Shown: piece by piece, positions 7,466-13,861 of the stretch
How positions within the stretch are numbered: the stretch's first letter is position 1
How the letters are laid out: every line of letters begins with the position of its first letter
DNA from: a virus
IMG/VR virus record: IMGVR_UViG_3300031787_000476
Location: 1 to 33,950 of that record
Direction: 5' to 3' (one strand)
DNA: 33,950 bases
Position numbers and translations under genes: made by a program
The notes under the pieces: generated by a model
What the model was told of the DNA's origin: nothing
What the model saw: the letters and a program-made list of their open reading frames with translations, nothing else
Databases searched by the model: none

Positions 7466-8800
7466 ATGACTATATCAAAAGCCCATTGGGATACCAGTGG
7501 GGACTCAGTAAGACTTTCCCTTCCATTTGCGAAGGTTGATAAGGAGAGACGTATCGTCTCAGGTTTCGCATCTCTTGACAACATTGATAAGCAAGGTGAC
7601 ATTGTTACAGCAGAAGCATCAATGAAAGCATTTTCAAAATTCCGTGGAAACATTCGTGAAATGCATCAACCACTTGCTGTTGGCAAAATGGTTAATTTTA
7701 AAGAAGATAGATATTTCGATCCAGAATCTAAAAAGTTTTATTCTGGTGTTTTTGTTTCAGCATATGTATCAAAGGGTGCACAGGATACATGGGAAAAAGT
7801 TTTGGACGGTACACTAACAGGATTTTCTATTGGTGGTCGTATGAATAAGTGGGATGACGGTTATGATGAGAAGTCAGATTCCACAATTAGAATTATTAAG
7901 GATTATGATTTGGTTGAGTTGAGTCTTGTAGATTCCCCAGCAAATCAATTTGCAAATATTATGCATGTAGAAAAAGTTGATGGCGTTGAAGTTGTTAAAG
8001 GACAAGACGTAGCATTAGAAAATGTTTTTTATGATGAGGAATCTGGATTAGTTATGGTATCAGAAGAAGAAACAGCAGTTAGCCCAACTACTGGAAATCA
8101 AATGAAGAATATAGGTTTCGTTGAAAAAGAAGACAACGAAAAAATGGATATAGTCAAATTCTTAGTAGATAGTGCTAAAGGCATTGATGCTAAGATAACA
8201 AAGGAGGATAATCCTATGGCAAGAAAAACAAAGACTGAAGAAGTCGAAGTTGCAAAGTCAGAAGAGATCGCTCCAGAGGCAGATGCAGTAGTTGAAACTC
8301 CTGTTGCCGAAGTTACTGAAAAGTCTGAAGAGACTGCAGTAGCCGAAGAAACTGTTGAAAAGTCTGAAGAGACACCAGCAACAGAAGAGGTTGCTAAGGC
8401 TGATGAATCAGTCGAAGAGCCAGCAGCAGAGGTTGCTACAGAAGTATCTAAATCAGATGAAGTAATTGTTGAATCAATTGCAGAAATCAAGAATACACTT
8501 ACATCAGCCTTTAGCGATTTAGTTGAAACTGTAAAGTCTTTGCAGGCAGAGGTAGAAATGCTTAAGTCTACAAAGGTTGATACAGATGCAGTAAAGAGTT
8601 CACTGGAAGCAGTCGCCAAAGACATTGCTGCAACAGTTGAGCAAGTTGACAAGTTTGGAAAGCGTGTTGACGCAGTAGAAGCAGATACAGCATTCCGAAA
8701 GTCTGGCGATCTAGGCGAGATCGTACAGGAACAACCAGCAATGGTTGAAAAATCCCTATGGGGCGGACGTTTCCTCAAAACAGCCGACTTATTTAATTAA
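7466..8800 (+). CDS. Prohead serine protease with C-terminal scaffold-like region
   Basis: Residues 1 to about 185 form a Caudovirales prohead protease (HK97 gp4-like, peptidase family U35), which processes head proteins during capsid maturation. Visible motifs are VSGFASLDNIDKQGDIV near 31-47, the catalytic His region NIREMHQP (H67), TGFSIGGR with the nucleophile Ser (S121), and ELSLVDSPANQF near 151-162. Residues about 250-330 are very acidic and rich in Glu, Ala and Val, with an 18-base repeat in the DNA. Residues about 333-410 look like a coiled coil. The protein ends GRFLKTADLFN. The total of 444 residues is about twice the size of a bare protease. An internal ribosome binding site and ATG at 8216 suggest that the second half is also made alone as a scaffold. 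The start lacks a Shine-Dalgarno. Confidence 0.9.
   Translation: MTISKAHWDTSGDSVRLSLPFAKVDKERRIVSGFASLDNIDKQGDIVTAEASMKAFSKFRGNIREMHQPLAVGKMVNFKEDRYFDPESKKFYSGVFVSAYVSKGAQDTWEKVLDGTLTGFSIGGRMNKWDDGYDEKSDSTIRIIKDYDLVELSLVDSPANQFANIMHVEKVDGVEVVKGQDVALENVFYDEESGLVMVSEEETAVSPTTGNQMKNIGFVEKEDNEKMDIVKFLVDSAKGIDAKITKEDNPMARKTKTEEVEVAKSEEIAPEADAVVETPVAEVTEKSEETAVAEETVEKSEETPATEEVAKADESVEEPAAEVATEVSKSDEVIVESIAEIKNTLTSAFSDLVETVKSLQAEVEMLKSTKVDTDAVKSSLEAVAKDIAATVEQVDKFGKRVDAVEADTAFRKSGDLGEIVQEQPAMVEKSLWGGRFLKTADLFN
8201..8218 (+). promoter_or_regulatory. Internal ribosome binding site and in-frame ATG inside the protease gene
   Basis: AAGGAGG at 8201-8207 is followed after 8 bases by ATG at 8216-8218. 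This is near-ideal Shine-Dalgarno strength and spacing, whereas the gene's own start at 7466 has none. The ATG is in frame (codon 251) and falls exactly where the protease domain has ended and the scaffold-like region begins. Confidence 0.75.
8216..8800 (+). CDS. Nested capsid scaffold protein (in-frame internal start)
   Basis: A predicted 194-residue protein identical to residues 251-444 of the protease product (MARKTKTEEVEVAKSEE...). It has an acidic, Ala/Val/Glu-rich N-terminal part with repeated EKSEET blocks. A long helical segment follows (IAEIKNTLTSAFSDLVETV ... AAVTVEQVDK-like heptads), then a short hydrophobic-basic tail (LWGGRFLKTADLFN) that could contact the capsid protein. This layout matches known scaffolds. 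In phage lambda the scaffold Nu3 is made from an internal start within the protease gene C in just this manner. The strong internal Shine-Dalgarno would make scaffold in excess over protease, as assembly needs. The nested expression is inferred from sequence; the reading frame itself is certain. Confidence 0.7.
   Translation: MARKTKTEEVEVAKSEEIAPEADAVVETPVAEVTEKSEETAVAEETVEKSEETPATEEVAKADESVEEPAAEVATEVSKSDEVIVESIAEIKNTLTSAFSDLVETVKSLQAEVEMLKSTKVDTDAVKSSLEAVAKDIAATVEQVDKFGKRVDAVEADTAFRKSGDLGEIVQEQPAMVEKSLWGGRFLKTADLFN
8317..8373 (+). repeat. 18-base direct repeat in the scaffold region
   Basis: TGAAAAGTCTGAAGAGAC occurs at 8317-8334 and again at 8356-8373, 39 bases (13 codons) apart. It encodes the repeated EKSEET segment of the acidic scaffold part. 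This suggests growth of the region by short in-frame duplication. Confidence 0.8.
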
Positions 8801-8810
8801 GTAATCACTT

Positions 8811-8819
8811 AGGAGGTGA
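8811..8819 (+). promoter_or_regulatory. Very strong Shine-Dalgarno of the major capsid gene
   Basis: AGGAGGTGA is a nine-base match to the anti-Shine-Dalgarno end of 16S rRNA, with AGGAGG ending 7 bases before the ATG at 8824. It is the longest such match I see in the window and fits the most abundant virion protein. Confidence 0.8.
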
Positions 8820-8823
8820 CAAT

Positions 8824-9948
8824 ATGTCGGAAGAGATTAAGAAAAACCAGCCAGGAGAAACTGGCGAACTAGGCGGAACCGCACCTGGTCTATACCAGGG
8901 ACAAGGCGCTTTCGCTTCAGGTGGCGTTGGTGGTGTAACAGATCCAGGTGCAAATACACTTGGCAACATCCCTAATGCTAACTTTGGTGTTACCACTGGT
9001 CCTAATGCCGTTAACCCTTCGGGTGATGCTGCAAGCGGAATCCTACGCCCTGAACAGGCACGTCGTTTTATTGACTACGTTTGGGATGCTACCGTTCTCG
9101 CCCAAGATGGTCGTCGTGTGACGATGAGAGCAAACACCATGGAACTTGAGAAGATCAATGTTGGTGAACGTGTTATCCGTGCAGCCTCACAGGCAATCGG
9201 TGACTACACAAACACTGGCGCTCAGTTCTCTAAGGTAGAACTTACAACCAAGAAGATTCGTCTTGATTGGGAAGTTTCTGCTGAAGCACTAGAAGACAAT
9301 GTCGAGGGGGCTGCATTAGAAGATCATCTCGTTCGCTTGATGACAAATGCATTCGCTAATGACATTGAAGATCTTGCTATCAATGGTGATGGTACAACAG
9401 CACCATTCCTTTCAATTATGCCTGGCTTCATCAAGAAGCACCAGACAAATGGAGACTCACATGAGGCAGCAATCACTGTTGCTGACAATGCCTGGACTCC
9501 AGAAAAAATGCAAGAGATTATCCTTGCCATGCCACGTAAGTACCGTGCACTTAAGAACAATCTTAAGTTCTATGCAGGTACAGATGCATTCGCAGGTATC
9601 GTTAAGAATAATGGTACATTGTCTGATGCAATCGCTGAGGCACTTGGTAAGAATGGTAATACCTATGCAAATACACAGGCATACCTTGATGGCCAAGGCC
9701 AAACTTTCGGTGGCGCACGTACAACTCGTGTCCTCGGAATTGATGTCCAAGAAGTTCCTTACTACCCAGATGGCTATGTCGATTTGACATTCCCACAAAA
9801 CCGTGTATGGGGCTTCCAGCGTGATATCGTCGTTAACCGTGAATATGTTGCTAAGAAGGACACAATTGAATATACTGTGTTCGTTCGCTTCGGTATTCAA
9901 TGGGAAGAAGAAGACGCTATTGCATGGGCAGACGCTACAGCAGATTAA
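8824..9948 (+). CDS. Major capsid protein (HK97 fold)
   Basis: A 374-residue capsid subunit. The first ~70 residues are Gly/Asn/Pro-rich and probably flexible (GVGGVTDPGANTLGN). They may be cleaved or act during assembly, given the protease upstream. From about residue 75 the HK97-type body is visible: ILRPEQARRFIDYVWDA, a strand-rich E-loop region with ANTMELEKINVGERVIR, KIRLDWEVSAEALEDN near 140-155, the spine helix region HLVRLMTNAFANDIEDLAINGD near 163-184, and the P/A-domain part ending in RVWGFQRDIVVNREYVAKKDT. It directly follows the protease/scaffold gene, the usual order. Codons are chosen differently from the large tail genes, with many CGT, ATC, TTC and AAC, as expected for very high expression. 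An intrinsic terminator follows. Confidence 0.93.
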   Translation: MSEEIKKNQPGETGELGGTAPGLYQGQGAFASGGVGGVTDPGANTLGNIPNANFGVTTGPNAVNPSGDAASGILRPEQARRFIDYVWDATVLAQDGRRVTMRANTMELEKINVGERVIRAASQAIGDYTNTGAQFSKVELTTKKIRLDWEVSAEALEDNVEGAALEDHLVRLMTNAFANDIEDLAINGDGTTAPFLSIMPGFIKKHQTNGDSHEAAITVADNAWTPEKMQEIILAMPRKYRALKNNLKFYAGTDAFAGIVKNNGTLSDAIAEALGKNGNTYANTQAYLDGQGQTFGGARTTRVLGIDVQEVPYYPDGYVDLTFPQNRVWGFQRDIVVNREYVAKKDTIEYTVFVRFGIQWEEEDAIAWADATAD

Positions 9949-9967
9949 TCTGTAAATAGCACCTTTT

Positions 9968-10005
9968 GAGAGGGGGTAGGGGCGAAATCTCCTCCCCCTC
10001 TTATC
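9968..10005 (+). terminator. Intrinsic terminator after the capsid gene
   Basis: AGAGGGGG (9969-9976) pairs with CCCCCTCT (9994-10001), and AGG (9978-9980) pairs with CCT (9991-9993) across a single bulged T. The loop is ten bases. The stem is strong, while the following T-run is weak (TTATCTTTA). It would separate capsid transcription from the downstream promoter. Confidence 0.8.
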
Positions 10006-10015
10006 TTTAGTATTC

Positions 10016-10024
10016 TGTTATAAT
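10016..10024 (+). promoter_or_regulatory. Extended -10 promoter (TGT-TATAAT)
   Basis: TGTTATAAT lies between the capsid terminator and the next gene. The expected start near 10031 gives a short leader that includes AGGAGG at 10034-10039 before the ATG at 10047. No good -35 is seen. Confidence 0.55.
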
Positions 10025-10046
10025 AGTTCACATAGGAGGTTAAATA

Positions 10047-10547
10047 ATGGAAGAAAATAATTTAAATAATGAAGTAAGTGAAGTAGCAGTAGAAAGTTCT
10101 GTTGCTCCAGAAACTTCAGTTGAGTCACCAGTCATTGCAGAACCAGTTGTTGAGGCCCCTATGCCAGAGACTAAGGTTGAAGAAGTTGCAGCCGAAAATA
10201 GTATTCAGGCATCAGTAACTGAGGCACCAGAGGCTGTAGATGCAATTACTACATCAGACTTTAGCAGACCAAGTTCTGATACAGTTCAAGGTATTGGATC
10301 TGTTGCTAATGGCGTAATTGGTGTTGCTGATAAGCCAAGACCAGTTAAGAAGGCTGCTCCTGCTGCAAAGGCAGCAAAAGAAGAAACAGTTGCCATTCAT
10401 TCAACAAAGAATGTTAGTTGGTCTGGTGTAGGCAAAGTATATCGTGGATACAATATTGTATCAAAGTCTGCTGCTGAAAAGTGGTTGACAAGAAATCACG
10501 TTCGCATGGCCACCCCAGAAGAAGTAGCCAAGGAGTTTGGTCGCTAA
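10047..10547 (+). CDS. Accessory head protein candidate: disordered acidic N-terminus plus small C-terminal domain
   Basis: A 166-residue protein I cannot name. Residues 1 to about 80 are acidic and rich in Val, Glu, Pro and Ala (SVAPETSVESPVIAEPVVEA), certainly disordered. A Lys/Ala linker follows (KPRPVKKAAPAAKAAKEE, about 96-113). The last ~50 residues form a compact-looking domain with KNVSWSGVGKVYRGYNIV and ending HVRMATPEEVAKEFGR. It has its own promoter and a good Shine-Dalgarno (AGGAGG, 7 bases before the ATG). It sits between capsid and neck genes, where decoration or head-completion proteins are often found, but there is no direct evidence of role. The next ATG follows its stop without a gap. 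Confidence 0.75.
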   Translation: MEENNLNNEVSEVAVESSVAPETSVESPVIAEPVVEAPMPETKVEEVAAENSIQASVTEAPEAVDAITTSDFSRPSSDTVQGIGSVANGVIGVADKPRPVKKAAPAAKAAKEETVAIHSTKNVSWSGVGKVYRGYNIVSKSAAEKWLTRNHVRMATPEEVAKEFGR

Positions 10548-11426
10548 ATGCAAATTTTGAGAGTTCCGCCATATGACTTAAGTGTTACACTTGATGTTTC
10601 TTCAGCAAGTGTAGTATATAACTACACAATTGTTGATATGGCGGACTCTTCAGAAATAATTGGCATAGCCACCTCAGACACCTTTAAAAAGGTTGTTATT
10701 CCACTTTCTTCAAAATACGATACTCAATATAAAGTCACGGTAGACGGAGAAGACACATATGTAGATGTAGTACGTCCATATGTCAATCCAAACGATCATG
10801 GTAGCACAGCAAGTGAAATCGCAGCGTATGCTAGTAACGAAGAATTAGCAAGAGCAATCATAGACTCCGTATGCGATGTAGAATTTTATTATAAGAAAAA
10901 AGTTTTAGAGACAACTGGCCTAGGTGTAGATTATATTCCAATTTGGGTAGATGCTAAAAAGGTTGTTAAGGTTTATGAAAATAACGTGCTGCTATATGAT
11001 GAATCTGATTTGGAAAATGCAGTATCAGAGTTTGAAATTATTGCAGATGGATCTGCTATAACAATGAAATATTCAGATGCAATCAATAGAGATGAATCTG
11101 CACGTATTCTTTTGCCAGCATCTCCAACAGATATTGCAGAGTTAGATTATTCTGCTAGAGGATTTCCAAAAGGATGGGACTACAGGATTACTCTTGAAGT
11201 AGGCTATAACAAAGTTCCAGAGGATATTAAGAGGGCAACTGAACTGTTAATTCATGATATTGAGTGTGGTAAATTAGATTATTATAAGAGATATATCAGC
11301 GCATATAATACAGATCAGTTTAGAATTCAGTTTGATAAGGCTATATTCCAAGGTACAGGTAATTTAATAGTAGATAAAATACTTGACAAGTATAGAAAAC
11401 CAATTGAGTTCGTCGGAGTACTATAA
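10548..11426 (+). CDS. Head-tail adaptor (connector) protein with an extra beta-rich N-terminal domain
   Basis: A 292-residue neck protein expected to dock under the portal. Residues about 85-290 are adaptor-like (HK97 gp6/SPP1 gp15 type in position and character). They begin with EIAAYASNEELARAIIDSVCDVEFYYKKKV, continue through strands (IPIWVDAKKVVKVYENNVLLYDE), and end in a helix VPEDIKRATELLIHDIECGKLDYYKRYI. Residues 1 to about 80 instead look like an immunoglobulin- or fibronectin-like beta domain (LRVPPYDLSVTLDVSS ... YKVTVDGEDTYVDVV), which is not part of the basic adaptor. The ATG abuts the previous stop and the gene overlaps the next by one base (TAATG). The assignment rests mainly on position plus helical pattern. 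Confidence 0.7.
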   Translation: MQILRVPPYDLSVTLDVSSASVVYNYTIVDMADSSEIIGIATSDTFKKVVIPLSSKYDTQYKVTVDGEDTYVDVVRPYVNPNDHGSTASEIAAYASNEELARAIIDSVCDVEFYYKKKVLETTGLGVDYIPIWVDAKKVVKVYENNVLLYDESDLENAVSEFEIIADGSAITMKYSDAINRDESARILLPASPTDIAELDYSARGFPKGWDYRITLEVGYNKVPEDIKRATELLIHDIECGKLDYYKRYISAYNTDQFRIQFDKAIFQGTGNLIVDKILDKYRKPIEFVGVL

Positions 11427-11875
11427 TGGTAATATGCGAAACTCCAGACTTCGCATTCCCAATGCAAGCAGATATATATCATCCTATAGTTGAACAAGGC
11501 GCTTACGGAAATATTAAAAAAACTTGGATATTGGACAGAACTATTGCATGTTCGTTTAATGCAGCAGGCACAGCATTTAAGGAAGAAGTACTTCCAAATA
11601 TAAATATCACTCAAGATAAAATACTTCTTGGACGTGCAAAAACAGATATTCGTATTTCAAGTTTAGAGGCTAAAAATTCTATAACAAATGTTATTATTAC
11701 TAATATTCGTGATAAAAATTGTAATGAAATTTACTTAGAGACTTCTGGCCCACGTGCAGGCAAATCTACAATATTTGAAATTGCCACACAAGACCCATTT
11801 ACTGGTCCATTTGGAAATATTGAATATTATAAGTTAATTATTCGTAGATCAGAGAATCAGGCGGTAGATGTTTGA
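11426..11875 (+). CDS. Head-tail stopper / head closure protein
   Basis: A 149-residue, mostly beta protein. The N-terminal pattern ADIYHPIVEQGAYGNIKKTW resembles the head closure family (SPP1 gp16 / phage head-tail joining type), where a short barrel begins with a residue run of this kind. The next strands include IACSFNAAGTAFKEEV and DKILLGRAKTDIRISS. This protein would seal the channel below the adaptor after packaging. Position as second neck gene fits. It overlaps both neighbours by one base, suggesting translational coupling along the neck operon. Confidence 0.65.
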   Translation: MVICETPDFAFPMQADIYHPIVEQGAYGNIKKTWILDRTIACSFNAAGTAFKEEVLPNINITQDKILLGRAKTDIRISSLEAKNSITNVIITNIRDKNCNEIYLETSGPRAGKSTIFEIATQDPFTGPFGNIEYYKLIIRRSENQAVDV

Positions 11876-12546
11876 TGAGAGTAGTTGTGGATTCTAAAAG
11901 GTTTAAAATGGAAATGAATAAGATAATGGATTACTCTTTTGGATTTCTTGACGGTGTACAGAGAGGGAAAAAGGCTTTATACCTATCTCTTGGGCCAAAG
12001 ATTGCAGAGTTAGCGTCTCAGTTTATTGACGCAAATGCTAGGATGTCGCCAGATTTACTGCATCATATATATGAGTGGGAGCAAACTGGAAGTCCAAAAT
12101 CAAGGCTTTTTGATGTAGATTATACGATTAGTAATATTGGGATTACTTTTAAAACAACGCTTAAGCAGTCACAATCAATTAAAAAAGGATCCAGTGTTCC
12201 TTTTTACAATAAAGCATCAATTATGGAAAATGGCATAGCCGTAACAATAAAACCTAAAAAAGCAAAAGCATTAAAATTTGAGATAGACGGTCAAGAAATT
12301 TATACTTCAAGAGAAGTTCGTGTTGAAAATCCAGGTGGAAACACACAGGGACAATTTGAAAATGCAATAAATAACTTCTTTAATGTATATTTTAGACAAT
12401 CATTTTTACGAGCAAGTGGACTACAAAATTACTTAAATTATCCAAAAGTTTACAGTAAAAATCTAAATGCTGGAAAGCGTGGCGGTAGATCTGTAGGAAT
12501 TAAGACAGGATATCGCTGGGTAGCAAATGCAGGAGTTGCACTATGA
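11875..12546 (+). CDS. HK97 gp10-like neck / tail completion protein
   Basis: A 223-residue protein. The N-terminal half (VDSKRFKMEMNKIMDYSFGFLDGVQRGKKAL ... AELASQFIDANARMSPDLLHHIYEW in shorter pieces) has the helix-then-strand layout of gp10-like tail components found between stopper and tail terminator. The C-terminus is basic and glycine-rich (NAGKRGGRSVGIKTGYRW). Two starts are possible: TTG at 11872, or ATG at 11875, which makes a TGATG overlap with the previous stop. I chose the ATG because it is the standard codon and fits the coupling seen at the other junctions. It overlaps the next gene by four bases (ATGA). Confidence 0.65.
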   Translation: MRVVVDSKRFKMEMNKIMDYSFGFLDGVQRGKKALYLSLGPKIAELASQFIDANARMSPDLLHHIYEWEQTGSPKSRLFDVDYTISNIGITFKTTLKQSQSIKKGSSVPFYNKASIMENGIAVTIKPKKAKALKFEIDGQEIYTSREVRVENPGGNTQGQFENAINNFFNVYFRQSFLRASGLQNYLNYPKVYSKNLNAGKRGGRSVGIKTGYRWVANAGVAL

Positions 12547-13112
12547 CAATATCTTATCCTCCAATTTTTATAAATGAATATTTAAAAGAAAAATTACCAA
12601 TGACAGGCAGAGAGGCAATGCCATTTTTCCCCACGATGCCTACGGACATACATTCTTTGACAGAATCATTCCCAGACGGAATGTTTGCAGTTTTTGATAG
12701 AATGTTTAAAATGCGTAGGGGACCCTTTCCACATATTAAGTGTGAACAATTGCTATATTATTTTTATAAGGTAGATGGAGACCCAGAATTATTAATTGAA
12801 CATACTCAAAGAGTTCAGGACCTTCTAGATCGAGGAGATGAATCAGCACAAGAACTTAATTCTTGGATAAAGGGAAAACTATCCACGAATAAGTTATTTG
12901 AAATTGATAATAAACAATTTTTACCTATATATTTTCATGATATTAAAATATATCAATTGGAAGAAACAAGAGATATAATTGATTTTGGTACAGCCAGGAC
13001 CTATGCTGGAAACAAATTAATTATAGATTTTGATTACCATACCATGGGCCATAAAAATCCTGATACGGGATTTCTTGACCCATTAAAATATAATGGAACA
13101 ATAATTTCATAA
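12543..13112 (+). CDS. Tail terminator protein candidate
   Basis: A 189-residue protein in the place of the tail terminator, which caps the tail tube and joins it to the neck. The middle contains MFAVFDRMFKMRRGPFPHIKCEQLLYYFY in pieces, then a helical stretch HTQRVQDLLDRGDESAQELNSW, and strands near IYFHDIKIYQLEETRDII, broadly like the alpha/beta terminator fold. Assignment is by position and secondary-structure pattern rather than a recognised motif. It starts in an ATGA overlap with the previous gene. Its stop codon lies inside an inverted repeat that precedes the tail tube gene. Confidence 0.6.
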   Translation: MTISYPPIFINEYLKEKLPMTGREAMPFFPTMPTDIHSLTESFPDGMFAVFDRMFKMRRGPFPHIKCEQLLYYFYKVDGDPELLIEHTQRVQDLLDRGDESAQELNSWIKGKLSTNKLFEIDNKQFLPIYFHDIKIYQLEETRDIIDFGTARTYAGNKLIIDFDYHTMGHKNPDTGFLDPLKYNGTIIS

Positions 13113-13151
13113 AAGGCCTGTATAATTATAGCGAGGAAACACGCCTTTTAT
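13109..13151 (+). repeat. Inverted repeat between tail terminator and tail tube genes
   Basis: ATAAAAGGC (13109-13117) and GCCTTTTAT (13143-13151) are perfect 9-base complements around a 25-base loop. The loop contains TATAAT at 13121-13126. A further perfect palindrome, TTTCTATAGAAA, follows at 13151-13162. It could be a weak terminator, a regulator site or an mRNA structure in the leader of the tail tube gene. Confidence 0.55.
13121..13126 (+). promoter_or_regulatory. Putative -10 box for the tail tube gene
   Basis: A perfect TATAAT with TG directly before it lies in the loop of the inverted repeat. A start near 13133 would give a leader of about 46 bases with the Shine-Dalgarno GAGGTG before the ATG at 13179. 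No -35 is evident. Confidence 0.45.
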
Positions 13152-13178
13152 TTCTATAGAAAAAAAGAGGTGAATTAA

Positions 13179-13796
13179 ATGGCATATACACGTGGAGATA
13201 GTACCCAAATCATCGTAGGTGCAGCAGCACTTTTTACGTATGAGGCAGGTCCACTACCAGAAGCAGGTGCTCTACCAGGGTACACTGCAGGAACTTCTTA
13301 CAAGGAAACACTTTCCACAGAAGAAGGCTTCCGTAACGTTGGTTATACAATGAACGGTCTTGAACTTCAGTTCCAACCAGACTTCGGCGAAGTACAGGTT
13401 GATCAGGTTCTTGACGTTGCCAAGTTGTTCAAGCAAGGTATGCAGGTTAACCTAAATACCACATTTGCTGAAGCAACATTGGAAAATCTTTTGTTCGCAC
13501 TTGCAAGCAAGGATTCAAATCTCACAACGGTATCTGGTAATCCAACACTCAATCTTTCAGCAGGCGATATTGGCGAATGTCCAGTAGAGCGTGGTTTGGT
13601 TGCAGTTGGTCCAGGAACTGGCGATTGTGCTGACTCAGATTCGATTGAAAGAATCTACGTCGCATATCGTGCACTCTCAATTGAGAGCGTAACAGTGGGT
13701 GCAAAGCGTGATGAGGCTACAATGTTTGAAGTTTCATTCCGTTTGCTACCAAATGATAACGCATCCTACGGTAAAATCGTAGATCGTTCTCTATAA
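13179..13796 (+). CDS. Major tail tube protein
   Basis: A 205-residue subunit that stacks in rings to form the tail tube. The sequence is typical of actinophage tail tubes as I know them. It begins MAYTRGDSTQIIVGAAALF, has FRNVGYTMNGLELQFQPDFG near 50-70, VDQVLDVAKLFKQGMQVNLN near 73-92, and ends in the strand-rich IESVTVGAKRDEATMFEV and LLPNDNASYGKIVDRSL. Position between neck and chaperones agrees. Codon choice resembles that of the capsid gene (CGT, TTC, AAC, ATC) and differs from the tape measure gene, in keeping with high copy number. It has its own likely promoter, a Shine-Dalgarno and a following terminator. Confidence 0.88.
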   Translation: MAYTRGDSTQIIVGAAALFTYEAGPLPEAGALPGYTAGTSYKETLSTEEGFRNVGYTMNGLELQFQPDFGEVQVDQVLDVAKLFKQGMQVNLNTTFAEATLENLLFALASKDSNLTTVSGNPTLNLSAGDIGECPVERGLVAVGPGTGDCADSDSIERIYVAYRALSIESVTVGAKRDEATMFEVSFRLLPNDNASYGKIVDRSL

Positions 13797-13814
13797 TACA
13801 ATTTAATAGCAGAT

Positions 13815-13841
13815 AGCCCAGTCTTAATTGGCTGGGCTTTT
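13815..13841 (+). terminator. Intrinsic terminator after the tail tube gene
   Basis: AGCCCAG (13815-13821) pairs with CTGGGCT (13832-13838) across a ten-base loop and is followed by TTTT. The next extended -10 box begins within ten bases, so the terminator and the next promoter are packed together. Confidence 0.8.
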
Positions 13842-13855
13842 CTGTTTGGTATAAT
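13828..13855 (+). promoter_or_regulatory. Extended -10 promoter (TGG-TATAAT) giving a leaderless chaperone mRNA
   Basis: TGGTATAAT occupies 13847-13855. A possible -35, TTGGCT, lies at 13828-13833 with a 16-base spacer and overlaps the terminator stem. The -10 ends 6 bases before the ATG at 13862, so transcription should start on or beside that ATG. No Shine-Dalgarno is present. Confidence 0.65.
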
Positions 13856-13861
13856 GGTTTT

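Noticed and set aside
8098-8778. A 226-codon open frame on the minus strand
   Set aside because: It lies wholly within the scaffold region, and its Ser/Thr-rich translation is what the complement of Glu/Ala/Val codons gives. No ribosome site or promoter supports it.
9347-9787. A 146-codon plus-strand frame inside the capsid gene
   Set aside because: It is a shadow in another frame, full of Met, Gln and His, with no ribosome site.
9457-9900. A 147-codon minus-strand frame inside the capsid gene
   Set aside because: It overlaps the whole second half of a well-supported capsid gene; the translation is Cys/Ile-rich and unlike a real protein.
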